Shown in pieces: positions 11,403 to 19,655 of a stretch of 64,000 bases of DNA (the first letter of the stretch is position 1; each line of letters begins with the position of its first letter). Source of the stretch: JBCBKL01 sp038521825 (GTDB taxonomy: Bacteria; Pseudomonadota; Alphaproteobacteria; Rhodobacterales; Rhodobacteraceae); NCBI GenBank assembly GCA_038521825.1, contig JBCBKL010000022.1, positions 1-64,000 on the forward strand, in the 5' to 3' direction. The notes beneath the pieces are model-generated. The model made no database searches, was not told the DNA's origin, and saw only the letters and a list, made by a program, of their open reading frames with translations. The translations under genes and the position numbers were made by a program.

Positions 11403-11996
11403 ATGACCACCGAAGTTGAAGACATCACCAAGGACCCCGAAGTCGAGGCCAGCCCCAAGATCCGGACCAATACGTTCCACCTCGAGGCGCGCGATGTCAC
11501 CGCGCACGAATTCATTCCGGGTTCACTCAATGTCACGTTCGGCGAACCAAAAGATGACACGGTGAAAATCACTGCCAAGAATGGCGTTCTGACATTCACG
11601 GTAAAAGCCGGCCGCAAGGGCTCACCCGATATCGCGCGCCAGTTCATCGAGGCGAGCGGAGGTGCCGAGCACGTTGCAAGCCCATTTGCCGAAAGAAGAA
11701 ACTCACAAAGAAACGGCCCGGACCTTTTGAACTTTTACTTCAAGACGAACCTGACCTTCACTGTCGGAGGGCAGAGGATCGTCGCGCCGCTTTACTTTGG
11801 CCAAGGACATCGGGACGGCCATGATGGCGGCAACAACTGGTGGATGGGCGGCCGCAAACTGATTTCGTTCCTGGGCAGACCATCGGGCGAAATCGTGCTG
11901 ACCGACGTCAGTCTTCCCGACGATTCCCACCACGTTCAAGTGTATTTCATAAACGGGATTAAACATAACGAGTTCCGCCTGCTGCCCCGCTTCTGA
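11403..11996 (+). CDS. Hypothetical protein, 197 residues
   Basis: A protein with no signal peptide or membrane segment, whose start is supported by AAGGAGAGG just before the ATG. The N-terminal 20 residues are acidic. The body alternates beta-type segments (SLNVTFGEPKDDTVKITAKN, then NLTFTVGGQRIVAPLYFGQG) with a Gly/His/Trp-rich loop (GHRDGHDGGNNWWMGG) near residues 137-152. I do not recognise a family. It follows the AT-rich decayed gene and faces dodecin tail to tail. The His/Asp-rich loop could bind metal, which is speculation. Confidence 0.65.
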   Translation: MTTEVEDITKDPEVEASPKIRTNTFHLEARDVTAHEFIPGSLNVTFGEPKDDTVKITAKNGVLTFTVKAGRKGSPDIARQFIEASGGAEHVASPFAERRNSQRNGPDLLNFYFKTNLTFTVGGQRIVAPLYFGQGHRDGHDGGNNWWMGGRKLISFLGRPSGEIVLTDVSLPDDSHHVQVYFINGIKHNEFRLLPRF

Positions 11997-12012
11997 GGGA
12001 AACAGCCAAACC

Positions 12013-12048
12013 GGGAGCGGGACAACGCGTGCTGCTCCCTACCCTTTT
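12013..12048. terminator. Possible terminator between convergent genes
   Basis: GGGAGC (12013-12018) and GCTCCC (12034-12039) can pair around a 15-base loop, followed by TACCCTTTT. It lies 17 bases after the stop of the 197-residue protein, in the gap before the convergent dodecin gene. The stem is short and the T-run is broken, so this is a weak call. Confidence 0.3.
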
Positions 12049-12109
12049 GCCGACGATCCCAGTGTTTGCAGCCTTGCCAGCGACGACCGTAGCCGAACAG
12101 TGCGCGGAC

Positions 12110-12313
12110 CTAATCCGCCAGCACAAACGTCACCTTCAGCGCTACCCTGTACTCGGTGATCTCGCCATCCGTCACGTTCACACTCTGATCCTGCACCCAC
12201 GCTCCGGTCACATTCTTGAGCGTCTGCACAGCCCGTTCGACACCCTTGTTCACCGCATCATCAAAACCCTTGGTCGATCCGGCGATGATCTCTGTTACGC
12301 GTGCAACTGGCAT
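12110..12313 (-). CDS. Dodecin (flavin-binding storage protein)
   Basis: A 67-residue protein of the dodecin family, which assembles into a hollow dodecamer binding riboflavin, FMN or FAD. It begins MPVARVTEIIAGSTKGFDDA and ends with the typical EYRVALKVTFVL strand. Trp is present in GAWVQDQSV near residue 39, in the region that stacks on flavin in characterised dodecins. The start at 12313 is chosen over the longer frame because GGGAGGAACC lies just upstream. The length matches the family (65-75 residues). Confidence 0.92.
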   Translation of the reverse strand: MPVARVTEIIAGSTKGFDDAVNKGVERAVQTLKNVTGAWVQDQSVNVTDGEITEYRVALKVTFVLAD

Positions 12314-12520
12314 GGTGGTTCCTCCCGTTTCCAAAATCTCGAATGGGTCGAGTATAACCGAGGTTTTGCATCGAGGGGGTTGATCGAGGGCAAGGATCGG
12401 CGCGAAACCACCTATGCGGGTGGCTGAGCACGCTCGATCGCATCGCTGGCTGGGCCCGACAACCGCGGCGCAATACCCGATCGTGTTGCCGTTAACCTGC
12501 TGTAAACAGGCGAGCATTCG

Positions 12521-12688
12521 TTATCGGGACGCACCGGCGGTCGGCGGCTCTTCAATCGTGATGGGCGCCAAGCCATCGAACAATTCCCGGAACGCGCTGA
12601 ATTCACACGCAAATGAGTCCAGCCGATCGACATGGACACACAAAGAGGCTGTGCTTTTGGCGCGGTTCCTTGCTAGGCTCGCGCCCAT
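12521..12688 (-). CDS. Possible small protein, 55 residues
   Basis: Within the 390-base gap between dodecin and the methyltransferase gene, the minus strand has an ATG-started frame. Its C-terminal half reads VDRLDSFACEFSAFRELFDG and then TIEEPP, with codon choice like real genes of this genome. No ribosome-binding site is visible and the N-terminal part is less convincing. It could be a small protein or the remnant of a larger one. Nothing else was seen in the gap. Confidence 0.25.
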   Translation of the reverse strand: MGASLARNRAKSTASLCVHVDRLDSFACEFSAFRELFDGLAPITIEEPPTAGASR

Positions 12689-12703
12689 TGAATGAGGTAT
12701 GTC

Positions 12704-13555
12704 ATGAATTTAGCGATAAAGAATTTTCTGGCACGTTTTGCCAACAGCGGATCCGGTGAGCGTGTGCTGCGCCCTGTACGCAAACTGTCTTCGGGCCTTG
12801 ATGCCCTCATCACCTACACTGACCGGCAGCGCAGCACCGGCGCGCGCGAAGATCTGAAATCCATGCTGCTGCGCCGGGAATTCCCCGATCTAACGGTGCT
12901 GAATGGGCCTTTGACAGGCCTGAAATACGCCGATGCAATAGCCTCAGGCAGTGCATTCCTGCCCAAGTTGCTGGGCAGCTATGAAAGCGAAATCGCGGAC
13001 TTCATCGAGCGCGCCATCACACGCAACCCCACCGACGTCGTCGATGTGGGATCGGCCGAGGGGTACTATGCCATCGGGTTGGCCCTGCGTCTGCCGAAGG
13101 CGGAAATCCATGCCTTCGATGTCGACGCGCATGCAAGGCAGCTTTGTCAGCGTATGGCGGACCTGAACGGTGTCAGCGACCGGCTTCACCTGCGGGAATT
13201 CTGTGATCCCGAAGCTCTCGCCGCACTGCCATACAAAGGTCGCGCACTGATTTTTTCGGATTGCGAGGGCTATGAGGAAACGCTCTTTTCCGAAGCAAGT
13301 GTCGCGGCCTGCGCGCCGCATGACCTGATCATTGAATGCCACGACTTCAAATCCCCTACCATCAGCACGGGCATTCGAACCGCATTTGCGAAGACACATG
13401 ACATCTTTGCGGTGCAAAGCATGCCGACCTACCAGAAAGCGCACGAGGCAAACTGGCCACAAATGAAGCCTTATAATTTCGAGATCCAGAAGTTCATGGT
13501 GGATGAGGCGCGCAGGGTGCCCGTGGTGTGGCTCTACCTTCAGTCCAAACAGTAA
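12704..13555 (+). CDS. SAM-dependent methyltransferase-like protein
   Basis: A 283-residue protein with a class I methyltransferase core. Motif I DVVDVGSAEGYYAIGLAL lies near residues 109-126, followed by an acidic residue after the next strand (IHAFDVD). A later strand ends in IFSDCEGYEE, a pattern seen in FkbM-like methyltransferases. Substrate unknown. The ATG at 12704 is preferred over one 12 bases upstream because GAGG lies about 8 bases before it. The gene is isolated between dodecin and an ABM-fold gene on the other strand. Confidence 0.75.
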   Translation: MNLAIKNFLARFANSGSGERVLRPVRKLSSGLDALITYTDRQRSTGAREDLKSMLLRREFPDLTVLNGPLTGLKYADAIASGSAFLPKLLGSYESEIADFIERAITRNPTDVVDVGSAEGYYAIGLALRLPKAEIHAFDVDAHARQLCQRMADLNGVSDRLHLREFCDPEALAALPYKGRALIFSDCEGYEETLFSEASVAACAPHDLIIECHDFKSPTISTGIRTAFAKTHDIFAVQSMPTYQKAHEANWPQMKPYNFEIQKFMVDEARRVPVVWLYLQSKQ

Positions 13556-13571
13556 ACAGACGGCTACTTGG

Positions 13572-13889
13572 TCAAAAGACCTTTACCACGTCGTACATGA
13601 CGGGCTCAAAGCTCTTGGCCATTGCGCCAATCTCGCGGTTGCGCTTGCGCATCTCAGCCGAGCGGAGCATTTCCATGAAATCCTCTCGCCGCTCCCATTG
13701 GGAATAGTTCGCAATTCGGGTCTGGGCGTCATTCACGTGCAGACCGGCTGCGATAAACCCCTGAGATTTCGAGATAACTTCGGCATAGGCCGCCCGCAGC
13801 GCATCAAGCACATCCTCGCATGTCCCCGGTGTGACCTCGAAGGTCGTGACCACGGTCTGGTATTTTGTTCCCTCGGCAATCTTCGGCAT
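13572..13889 (-). CDS. ABM-superfamily (dimeric alpha-beta barrel) protein
   Basis: A 105-residue protein with the pattern of antibiotic biosynthesis monooxygenase-like proteins: a first strand TVVTTFEVTPG, a helix CEDVLDALRAAYAEV, a conserved middle GFIAAGLHVNDAQTRIANYSQW near residues 44-65, and a helix REDFMEMLRS. Such proteins form dimeric alpha-beta barrels with varied, often unknown reactions. GGGAGGG precedes the ATG. Its 3' end faces the methyltransferase gene with only 16 bases between. Confidence 0.75.
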   Translation of the reverse strand: MPKIAEGTKYQTVVTTFEVTPGTCEDVLDALRAAYAEVISKSQGFIAAGLHVNDAQTRIANYSQWERREDFMEMLRSAEMRKRNREIGAMAKSFEPVMYDVVKVF

Positions 13890-14014
13890 AGCGGCACCCT
13901 CCCGCCCATAGACTTACAGAGACCGGTCTGCCTTTGACAAGATACCCGCCCCACGCGCATCATGCCCAATAGGCCCGCCGTATTTAAGGGCCACATGATA
14001 TAAAGGAACTTGTT

Positions 14015-14353
14015 ATGGCCGGACTATTATTGGGTTATGGATTTGCCCTGCTCACCGCAGTGATCGTCCTTGGGGGCGATTTTCTCATCAAGATTGCTGC
14101 CGATGGGCGCATGTCGCTCCTGTCGACATACGTGCTCGGTGGCTGCCTGCTTTATGGTGCGTCGGCAGTCATGTGGTATTTTTCCATGCGGCACGCCACG
14201 CTGGCGCAGGCCGGCGTGGCCTATTCGATGCTCACGCTGCTCGCCCTCTGCCTGATTGGCGTCGTCTATTTCGACGAACGTATCTATACCCGCGAGGTGC
14301 TTGGTATCGGCTGCGCCCTCGCGGCCATGGTACTAATGGTCCGGATCGCCTGA
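14015..14353 (+). CDS. Small four-helix EamA/SMR-like membrane protein
   Basis: A 112-residue protein with four hydrophobic helices (about residues 5-25, 35-55, 63-82 and 92-110), the size of an SMR transporter or half of an EamA protein. The segment HATLAQAGVAYSMLTLLALC resembles the helix of EamA/DMT proteins that carries the A-x-A-Y-A pattern. The membrane-buried Glu of classical EmrE is not in its usual place in the first helix, which has Asp instead (GGDFLIK). AAAGGAAC precedes the ATG. Substrate unknown. Confidence 0.7.
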   Translation: MAGLLLGYGFALLTAVIVLGGDFLIKIAADGRMSLLSTYVLGGCLLYGASAVMWYFSMRHATLAQAGVAYSMLTLLALCLIGVVYFDERIYTREVLGIGCALAAMVLMVRIA

Positions 14354-14356
14354 CGG

Positions 14357-15658
14357 CTATTCCGCGGCCTGCGCCGCCGGATTGTTGGGATGCGTCGTCC
14401 AGTTCGCATATTCCTCGACGGTCCGGCCCGTGCGCGGGTCGACAGCGCCAAGAGGCAACTGCTCCATCGTGATGCAGTTCTCGACCGGGCAGACATTGAC
14501 GCAGAGGTTGCAGGCGACGCATTCGTCGTCGATCACCTCGAACACACGGTCCTCGGACATCGATATCGCCTGGTGGGACGTGTCCTCGCATGCCGCATAG
14601 CACCGGCCGCATGAGACGCAGAGATCTTGGTTGATCCGCGCCTTGGTGACATAGTTGAGGTTCAGGTTATTCCAGTCGGTGACATTGGGAACGGCCCGCC
14701 CGACGATCTGGTCGACCGAGGTCAGCCCCTTTTCGTCCATCCATTCCGACAGACCCGAGATCATCTCCTGCACGATCTTGAATCCATAGGTCATCGCCGC
14801 CGTGCAAACCTGCACGTTGCCCGCACCCAATGCCATGAACTCCGCCGCGTCGCGCCAGGTGGTAATACCACCGATGCCACTGATCGGGATGCTGCCAAGC
14901 TCCGGATCGCGGGCAATCTCGGCAACCATGTTGAGCGCAATGGGCTTCACCGCAGGCCCGCAATAGCCGCCATGCGCACCCTTGCCGTCAATCGTGGGCT
15001 CCGGCGCGAAAAGGTCGAGATCAACGGACGTGATCGAGTTGATCGTGTTTATGAGCGATACCGAATCCGCTCCACCAGCCATGGCGGCGCTGGCGGGCTT
15101 GCGGATATCGGTGATGTTGGGCGTCAACTTGACGATAACGGGCATCCGTGTGTGTTTCTTAACCCAGCGGGTCACCATCTCGATGTATTCCGGAACCTGC
15201 CCCACGGCCGAACCCATGCCGCGTTCAGACATCCCGTGCGGGCAGCCGAAGTTCAGTTCGACCCCGTCCGCCCCCGTCTCCTCGACCAGCGGCAGGATGC
15301 GTTTCCACGGCTCTTCCTCGCAGGGCACCATCAGCGACACGACCATCGCCCGGTCGGGATAGTCGCGTTTGACCGCTTTGATCTCCTGCAGGTTCACCTC
15401 AAGCGGGCGGTCGGTGATCAACTCGATATTGTTGAGACCCAACAGCCGCCGATCCGCCCCCCAGATCGCGCCGTAGCGGGGGCCGTTGACGTTGACAACG
15501 GGCGGTCCGGTCTCTCCCAGCGTTTTCCAGACTACACCGCCCCAACCGGCTTCGAAAGCACGGCGCACATTGTATTCCTTGTCCGTGGGTGGGGCAGAGG
15601 CCAACCAGAACGGGTTAGGCGATTTGATCCCGATGAAGTCGCTTTGAAGATTGGCCAT
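14357..15658 (-). CDS. preA: NAD-dependent dihydropyrimidine dehydrogenase subunit PreA
   Basis: The catalytic subunit of the bacterial dihydropyrimidine dehydrogenase, which reduces uracil and thymine with electrons from NADH passed through PreT. 433 residues. The FMN barrel begins IGIKSPNPFWLASAPPT and carries NFGCPHGMSERGMGSAVGQ near residues 137-155 and KLTPNITDIRKPA near 175. The C-terminal ferredoxin domain holds two 4Fe-4S motifs, CVSCGRCYAAC near 344 and CVACNLCVNVCP near 382. It is the last gene of an operon with preT and a methyltransferase. No hydantoinase gene for the next step lies in the window. Confidence 0.93.
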   Translation of the reverse strand: MANLQSDFIGIKSPNPFWLASAPPTDKEYNVRRAFEAGWGGVVWKTLGETGPPVVNVNGPRYGAIWGADRRLLGLNNIELITDRPLEVNLQEIKAVKRDYPDRAMVVSLMVPCEEEPWKRILPLVEETGADGVELNFGCPHGMSERGMGSAVGQVPEYIEMVTRWVKKHTRMPVIVKLTPNITDIRKPASAAMAGGADSVSLINTINSITSVDLDLFAPEPTIDGKGAHGGYCGPAVKPIALNMVAEIARDPELGSIPISGIGGITTWRDAAEFMALGAGNVQVCTAAMTYGFKIVQEMISGLSEWMDEKGLTSVDQIVGRAVPNVTDWNNLNLNYVTKARINQDLCVSCGRCYAACEDTSHQAISMSEDRVFEVIDDECVACNLCVNVCPVENCITMEQLPLGAVDPRTGRTVEEYANWTTHPNNPAAQAAE

Positions 15659-15684
15659 GTCAGTCTCCTTGCTGAGCCCGCCGG

Positions 15685-16515
15685 TCAGGGCCGGCGAAAT
15701 ACCATTTCGGTGGGCGCGATACGCCCTGCGTTGAGGTTTTCGACGTAATTCTGGATTTTCTGCTGCGCCGTGTCACCCATCAGCAGGTGGATCCCAAGAG
15801 GCGGCGCACCATGGGCGGCGATCATGCGAAAGACGCGGTCAAAGTAGCTCTTGGCGAATTCGGTACGGTCGCGCTCTGTGACTTCTTCCAGCCCCGCCGT
15901 GTGGGCGGCCCGCCGATAGATACCCGGCGGCTGAACGTGGCTGAGCGCTGCCTCGGTCGCCCAAGGCAGGGGAAAGACGAGCGGCTCTTCGAGGTTACCG
16001 CCCATCACGTCGAACAGCGCGAAACGACCCCCGGGTTTCAGAACTCGCTCGACCTCATGGAACAATTGCGGCTTGTCGGGGATGTTCATACCAACGTGGA
16101 ACATGGTCACGAGGTCGAAGCCACGATCCTCGACCGGCAGGCTCAGCGCGGAACCTTGCACCAGATCGATCCGGTCGGTCAGCCCAAGCCGGTCATTCAA
16201 GGCGCGACCGGTTTCAAGGTACTCGTCGGTCAAGTCAACACCAACGACGCGGGGGCCGTAGCGGTGGACGATGTGCCGGGCCGTGCCACCAAGCCCGCAT
16301 CCGATGTCGAGCACCCGCATTTCCGGGGTGATTTCCAGCTGATCCAAGAGGGCCGTCGTCGCCTCGATGCCACCGGTATGGAATTCATCAACGGGTTTGA
16401 GGTCATCAACACCGGGCCGCTTCGGATCGATGTTGAGTGCCCTGAGCGCTGCGTCGATGCGGTCTAGCAAATGGCCTGTTTGGTAATGTTGAGCAACGTC
16501 GTCTTCTAACGTCAT
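15685..16515 (-). CDS. Class I SAM-dependent methyltransferase inserted between preT and preA
   Basis: A 276-residue methyltransferase. Motif I is VLDIGCGLGGTARHI near residues 70-84, then VVGVDLTDEYLETG near 95, and motif IV/VI region RGFDLVTMFHVGMNI near 130-144. The post-motif RVLKPGGRFALFDVMGG is typical of small-molecule methyltransferases of the UbiE/sterol type. The start at 16515 is supported by GGGAGG about 6 bases before it. It sits 42 bases after preT and 26 bases before preA, so it is surely cotranscribed with them. Its substrate, perhaps linked to pyrimidine or base catabolism, is unknown. Confidence 0.88.
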   Translation of the reverse strand: MTLEDDVAQHYQTGHLLDRIDAALRALNIDPKRPGVDDLKPVDEFHTGGIEATTALLDQLEITPEMRVLDIGCGLGGTARHIVHRYGPRVVGVDLTDEYLETGRALNDRLGLTDRIDLVQGSALSLPVEDRGFDLVTMFHVGMNIPDKPQLFHEVERVLKPGGRFALFDVMGGNLEEPLVFPLPWATEAALSHVQPPGIYRRAAHTAGLEEVTERDRTEFAKSYFDRVFRMIAAHGAPPLGIHLLMGDTAQQKIQNYVENLNAGRIAPTEMVFRRP

Positions 16516-16557
16516 GACAGCCTCCCAATAATCAAAGGATGCCATCATCATAGCATA

Positions 16558-17880
16558 TCAGGCCGTCAAAGCCGCATGGATGTCCGTGGCGGCATCGCGC
16601 CCCTCGGCCACCGCGGTAACGGTCAGATCGTCACCCCCAGAGGCGCAATCACCGCCTGCCCATACGCCACTGATCGATGTGCGGCCCGCGCCGGTGACCT
16701 TGATCTTTCGTTCGTCGAGATCGGGTAGCCCGCTGTTTTCGAGCGTTTGCCCGATGGCCTTGAGCACCTGATCGGCGGCCACCCGGATGGTTTGCCCGGT
16801 TCCGCTCATGTCGTCGCTGACGTATTCCAGTTCGATCTCGCGCACGGCCGCGTTGCCGTGGATCGCCACCGGTACAACGTTGGTCATGATCCGTACGCCC
16901 TTTGAGGCCGCGAGATCCTGTTCGTAGACAGAGGCATTCATCCGATCTCGCCCGCGCCGATACGCGATGGTGACGTTGACTGCCCCCAGCAGCTTGGATT
17001 GAACCGCGGCGTCAACGGCGGTCATCCCGCCGCCGATCACGACTACGTCGCGACCCACCGGCAGGTCAGACACCCGATCGGCCTGCCGTAAGTCTTCAAT
17101 GAACTTCACCGCGTCCATCACGCCACCCTTGTCCGCGCCTTCGACGGTCAAATCATTGACGCCACCAAGGCCGATAGCGAGAAAAACCGCGTCGAAATCA
17201 GCCTTGAGGCCGTCAAGCGTAAGGTCGCGCCCAAGCTGTGCGCCGTAGCTGATCTCGATCCCGCCGATCTGCAGCAGCCAGTCGACTTCCGCCTGCGCAA
17301 ACCCGTCGACCGTCTTGTAAGCCGCGATCCCGTATTCATTCAGCCCGCCAGGTTTCGGTTTGGCGTCGTGGATGATCACGTGATGCCCAAGCATCGCCAG
17401 CCGGTGCGCACAGGCTAGGCCGGCCGGACCGGCTCCAACGATTGCAACACGCTTACCCGTGGGCGCGGCGCGCTCAAACGGATGGATGCCCTTGGCCTGA
17501 AGATGATCGGTTGCGTAACGCTGCAACTGTCCGATCAGAACCGGCTTGCCCTCGGCCAATTCACGCACGCAAGCCTCTTCGCAAAGGGTCTCGGTCGGAC
17601 AGACACGCGCACACATTCCGCCGAGGATGTTCTGGCTCAGGATCGTTTTTGCCGCCGCATCGGGCGTGCCCGTGGCGATCTGACGGATGAAGAGCGGGAT
17701 ATCGATATCTGTCGGACAGGCCGTGATGCAGGGCGCGTCATGACAGAAGTAACACCGGTCGGCAGCCACCAGCGCCTCGTGTGCATCCAGCGGCGGATGC
17801 AGATCCGAGAAATTGCCAGAATAATCCTTGGCCTCAAGCCGCCCGGCCTGAATCCCTGGTGTGAAAGCATCCTGTCGCAT
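16558..17880 (-). CDS. preT: NAD-dependent dihydropyrimidine dehydrogenase subunit PreT
   Basis: The NADH-oxidising FAD/iron-sulfur subunit of the PreT-PreA dihydropyrimidine dehydrogenase; 440 residues and related to the small subunit of glutamate synthase. The N-terminal iron-sulfur domain has CYFCHDAPCITACP near residues 43-56 and CARVCPTETLCEEAC near 91-105. FAD binding is at VAIVGAGPAGLACAHRLA near 148-165 and NAD binding at VVVIGGGMTAVDAA near 279. A final FAD motif GVWAGGDC lies near 408. It is the first gene of the preT-methyltransferase-preA operon. Confidence 0.93.
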   Translation of the reverse strand: MRQDAFTPGIQAGRLEAKDYSGNFSDLHPPLDAHEALVAADRCYFCHDAPCITACPTDIDIPLFIRQIATGTPDAAAKTILSQNILGGMCARVCPTETLCEEACVRELAEGKPVLIGQLQRYATDHLQAKGIHPFERAAPTGKRVAIVGAGPAGLACAHRLAMLGHHVIIHDAKPKPGGLNEYGIAAYKTVDGFAQAEVDWLLQIGGIEISYGAQLGRDLTLDGLKADFDAVFLAIGLGGVNDLTVEGADKGGVMDAVKFIEDLRQADRVSDLPVGRDVVVIGGGMTAVDAAVQSKLLGAVNVTIAYRRGRDRMNASVYEQDLAASKGVRIMTNVVPVAIHGNAAVREIELEYVSDDMSGTGQTIRVAADQVLKAIGQTLENSGLPDLDERKIKVTGAGRTSISGVWAGGDCASGGDDLTVTAVAEGRDAATDIHAALTA

Positions 17881-17978
17881 CGAAGATCCCCGAAGTCATA
17901 TCACGGCCAAAACGCTTTCACAGGAAAATTTTTTTATCAACTGGTAAAATTCCGCAACAACGGGCAAAAAACTGCAAA

Positions 17979-17995
17979 TGCTCAGCCATTGAGCA
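17979..17995. promoter_or_regulatory. Inverted repeat upstream of the preT operon
   Basis: TGCTCA-GCCAT-TGAGCA is a perfect 6-base inverted repeat about 100 bases upstream of preT, in the 268-base region shared with cspA. ACTGCAAA/CTGCAAAC sequences flank it on both sides. It could be an operator for a pyrimidine-responsive regulator or a stem in the cspA leader. Neither is shown. Confidence 0.35.
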
Positions 17996-18148
17996 CTGCA
18001 AACAGTTGCAATTCGCAGGCTGTGCTCGCACATACACGGTGCAACGCTACGCATCGACCTACTGCTCCTACCCGGCTCAGTCTCTCGATTCTTAGACAAA
18101 GCCAGGCTGCCGCACTTCCGCGGGCAGCATTCAAAAGGAGCAACGACG

Positions 18149-18355
18149 ATGGCTCAAGGCACCGTCAAATGGTTTAACACAACGAAAGGCTTCGGCTTCA
18201 TCGCGCCCGAGGGCGGCGGCAAAGATGTGTTTGTTCACATCTCGGCCGTTGAACGGTCAGGTCTGACCGGCCTGCAAGACAACGCGAAAGTCAGCTTTGA
18301 ACTGGAAAAAAGCCGCGATGGCCGCGAGAGCGCGGTCAACATCGAAGTCCTTTAA
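18149..18355 (+). CDS. cspA: Cold-shock protein (CspA family)
   Basis: A 68-residue single-stranded nucleic-acid-binding OB-fold protein. RNP1 (KGFGFIAPE) lies at residues 13-21 and RNP2 (VFVHIS) at 29-34, with MAQGTVKWFNTTKGFGFI at the start as in the family. AAAGGAGCAACGACG precedes the ATG. The long upstream region (17881-18148) may carry a structured 5' leader as in other cold-shock genes. The last 4 bases overlap the 3' end of the convergent YedK-like gene. Confidence 0.95.
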   Translation: MAQGTVKWFNTTKGFGFIAPEGGGKDVFVHISAVERSGLTGLQDNAKVSFELEKSRDGRESAVNIEVL

Positions 18356-18966
18356 GGACCCGACCAATCGACATCCGGGTTTCTGGTTACGGCTAGGCGC
18401 CCGTCAGGCCAAGGCTTCATCAAGGCCTTGGCCCCCTCGATATCCGAGCCAAGCCAGGCCGGGATATCTCTTGGTTCAAGGATGACTCCCATGCGGTGGT
18501 GGATCTTCCTGACATCCGCATTCGGTTCGCACGTCACCGCCGCAACCTGTGGCACTTCCAGGCCGCCTGGCGCTTTCCAAACATCGGTTATGGCCGCAAA
18601 GTAAAGAAATTCACCCAGCTTTGGCCCAAACGCCCATGGGGTCTTTCTCCGCGTCTCGCCCGTCCATTCGTACCAACCGTTGACAGGGATAACCGCGCGC
18701 CCGACCCCATCGAAAGCGGTCTTGTCGAACACGGTTTCGGACCGGGCGTTGATGATCGTTTCCATCACAGGGCGGCCGCGCGCGTTTTTGCGGCCAACCG
18801 GGATGATACCCCACCTCATCCGCTTGAGCGTACCGTCAAACACGATGATTTCCTGCCCAGGCGCTATGTTGCGCCGTTGCGGTTCGTTGGCCAGATGCTC
18901 TGCACTCACATGCAAATCCGCGGCGAGGCGGTCAACGGTGGAGGTCAGAAAGAAGCGACCCGGCAT
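18352..18966 (-). CDS. HMCES/YedK (SRAP) family protein lacking the catalytic Cys2
   Basis: A 204-residue member of the SRAP family. Characterised relatives crosslink to abasic sites in single-stranded DNA through Cys2, exposed when Met1 is removed. Here the protein begins MPGRFFLTS, so residue 2 is Pro. An in-frame TGA lies two codons before the ATG and excludes an upstream Cys start. Other landmarks remain: RRNIAPGQ near 33, INARSET near 72, GWYEW near 97 (the Glu) and HHRMGVIL near 155 (the His). The ATG overlaps the tesA stop by one base (TGATG), so translation is probably coupled to tesA. Confidence 0.88.
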   Translation of the reverse strand: MPGRFFLTSTVDRLAADLHVSAEHLANEPQRRNIAPGQEIIVFDGTLKRMRWGIIPVGRKNARGRPVMETIINARSETVFDKTAFDGVGRAVIPVNGWYEWTGETRRKTPWAFGPKLGEFLYFAAITDVWKAPGGLEVPQVAAVTCEPNADVRKIHHRMGVILEPRDIPAWLGSDIEGAKALMKPWPDGRLAVTRNPDVDWSGP

Positions 18967-19604
18967 CAATCACCGACCTGGGCCAGCAGCCGCTCTACAT
19001 GGGGGCCGATCCCTTCGACAATCAGGGCCACACCCTGTGCCGACGGGTGAATGCCGTCACGCTGCATATAAGCCCGGACCGAGGCCGGATCCGACCCGAC
19101 CGTGCGCAGTCCCTCGAAGAAACTCTGAAGGTACAGAGCACCGTATTCCTCGGCCAGTTCGGGATACATCGCATCAAAGGCCGCCTTGTAATCGGGGCCG
19201 TAATTGCCGGGCGCCTCCATCCCGATTAGCAGAACATCGACCTTTGCATTGCGGGCGGCCTGCAGGATACCGTCAAGATTGGCACGGCTGTTGGCCGGAT
19301 CGATGCCGCGCAACAGATCGTTGCCCCCAAGCGCGACGATGACCGCATCCACCTCGTCGGTCAGCGTCCATGCAATACGAGAAAGCCCACCCGCCGTCGT
19401 ATCACCCGACACCCCGGCGTTGATCAGCGTCACATCATGGCCGCGAATCCTCAACCAGTCTTGCAGCTGAGGCACGAATCCCTGCTCAACCGGCAGCCCG
19501 TATCCTTGCGTCAGGCTGTCACCCAAAGCGGCAATTGTAACATCTTCGGCCTTTGCAGTGATGGCTGCCAAGCCGATAACAACAGTTGCAAACAGCTTGT
19601 TCAT
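18966..19604 (-). CDS. tesA: Arylesterase / acyl-CoA thioesterase I-like SGNH hydrolase
   Basis: A periplasmic GDSL/SGNH lipase-esterase of 212 residues. A signal peptide (MNKLFATVVIGLAAITAKA) is followed by block I ALGDSLTQGYGL near residues 27-38 (catalytic Ser), block II GVSGDTTAGG near 65, block III GGNDLLRG near 95 and block V DGIHPSAQG near 187 (catalytic Asp/His). The much longer open frame upstream is not needed, since the signal peptide fixes the start. As in Escherichia coli, it faces an ABC transporter of the YbbA/YbbP type. It is followed by the YedK-like gene with a 1-base overlap. Confidence 0.92.
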   Translation of the reverse strand: MNKLFATVVIGLAAITAKAEDVTIAALGDSLTQGYGLPVEQGFVPQLQDWLRIRGHDVTLINAGVSGDTTAGGLSRIAWTLTDEVDAVIVALGGNDLLRGIDPANSRANLDGILQAARNAKVDVLLIGMEAPGNYGPDYKAAFDAMYPELAEEYGALYLQSFFEGLRTVGSDPASVRAYMQRDGIHPSAQGVALIVEGIGPHVERLLAQVGD

Positions 19605-19655
19605 CGTGATCCAGCCTCCATATCGCATCGTAACCGCCAATAAAGGGACTTGCCC

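Noticed and set aside
12414..12695. Plus-strand open frame of 93 codons before the methyltransferase gene
   Set aside because: No ribosome-binding site, atypical composition and overlap with a better minus-strand frame. Not reported as a gene.
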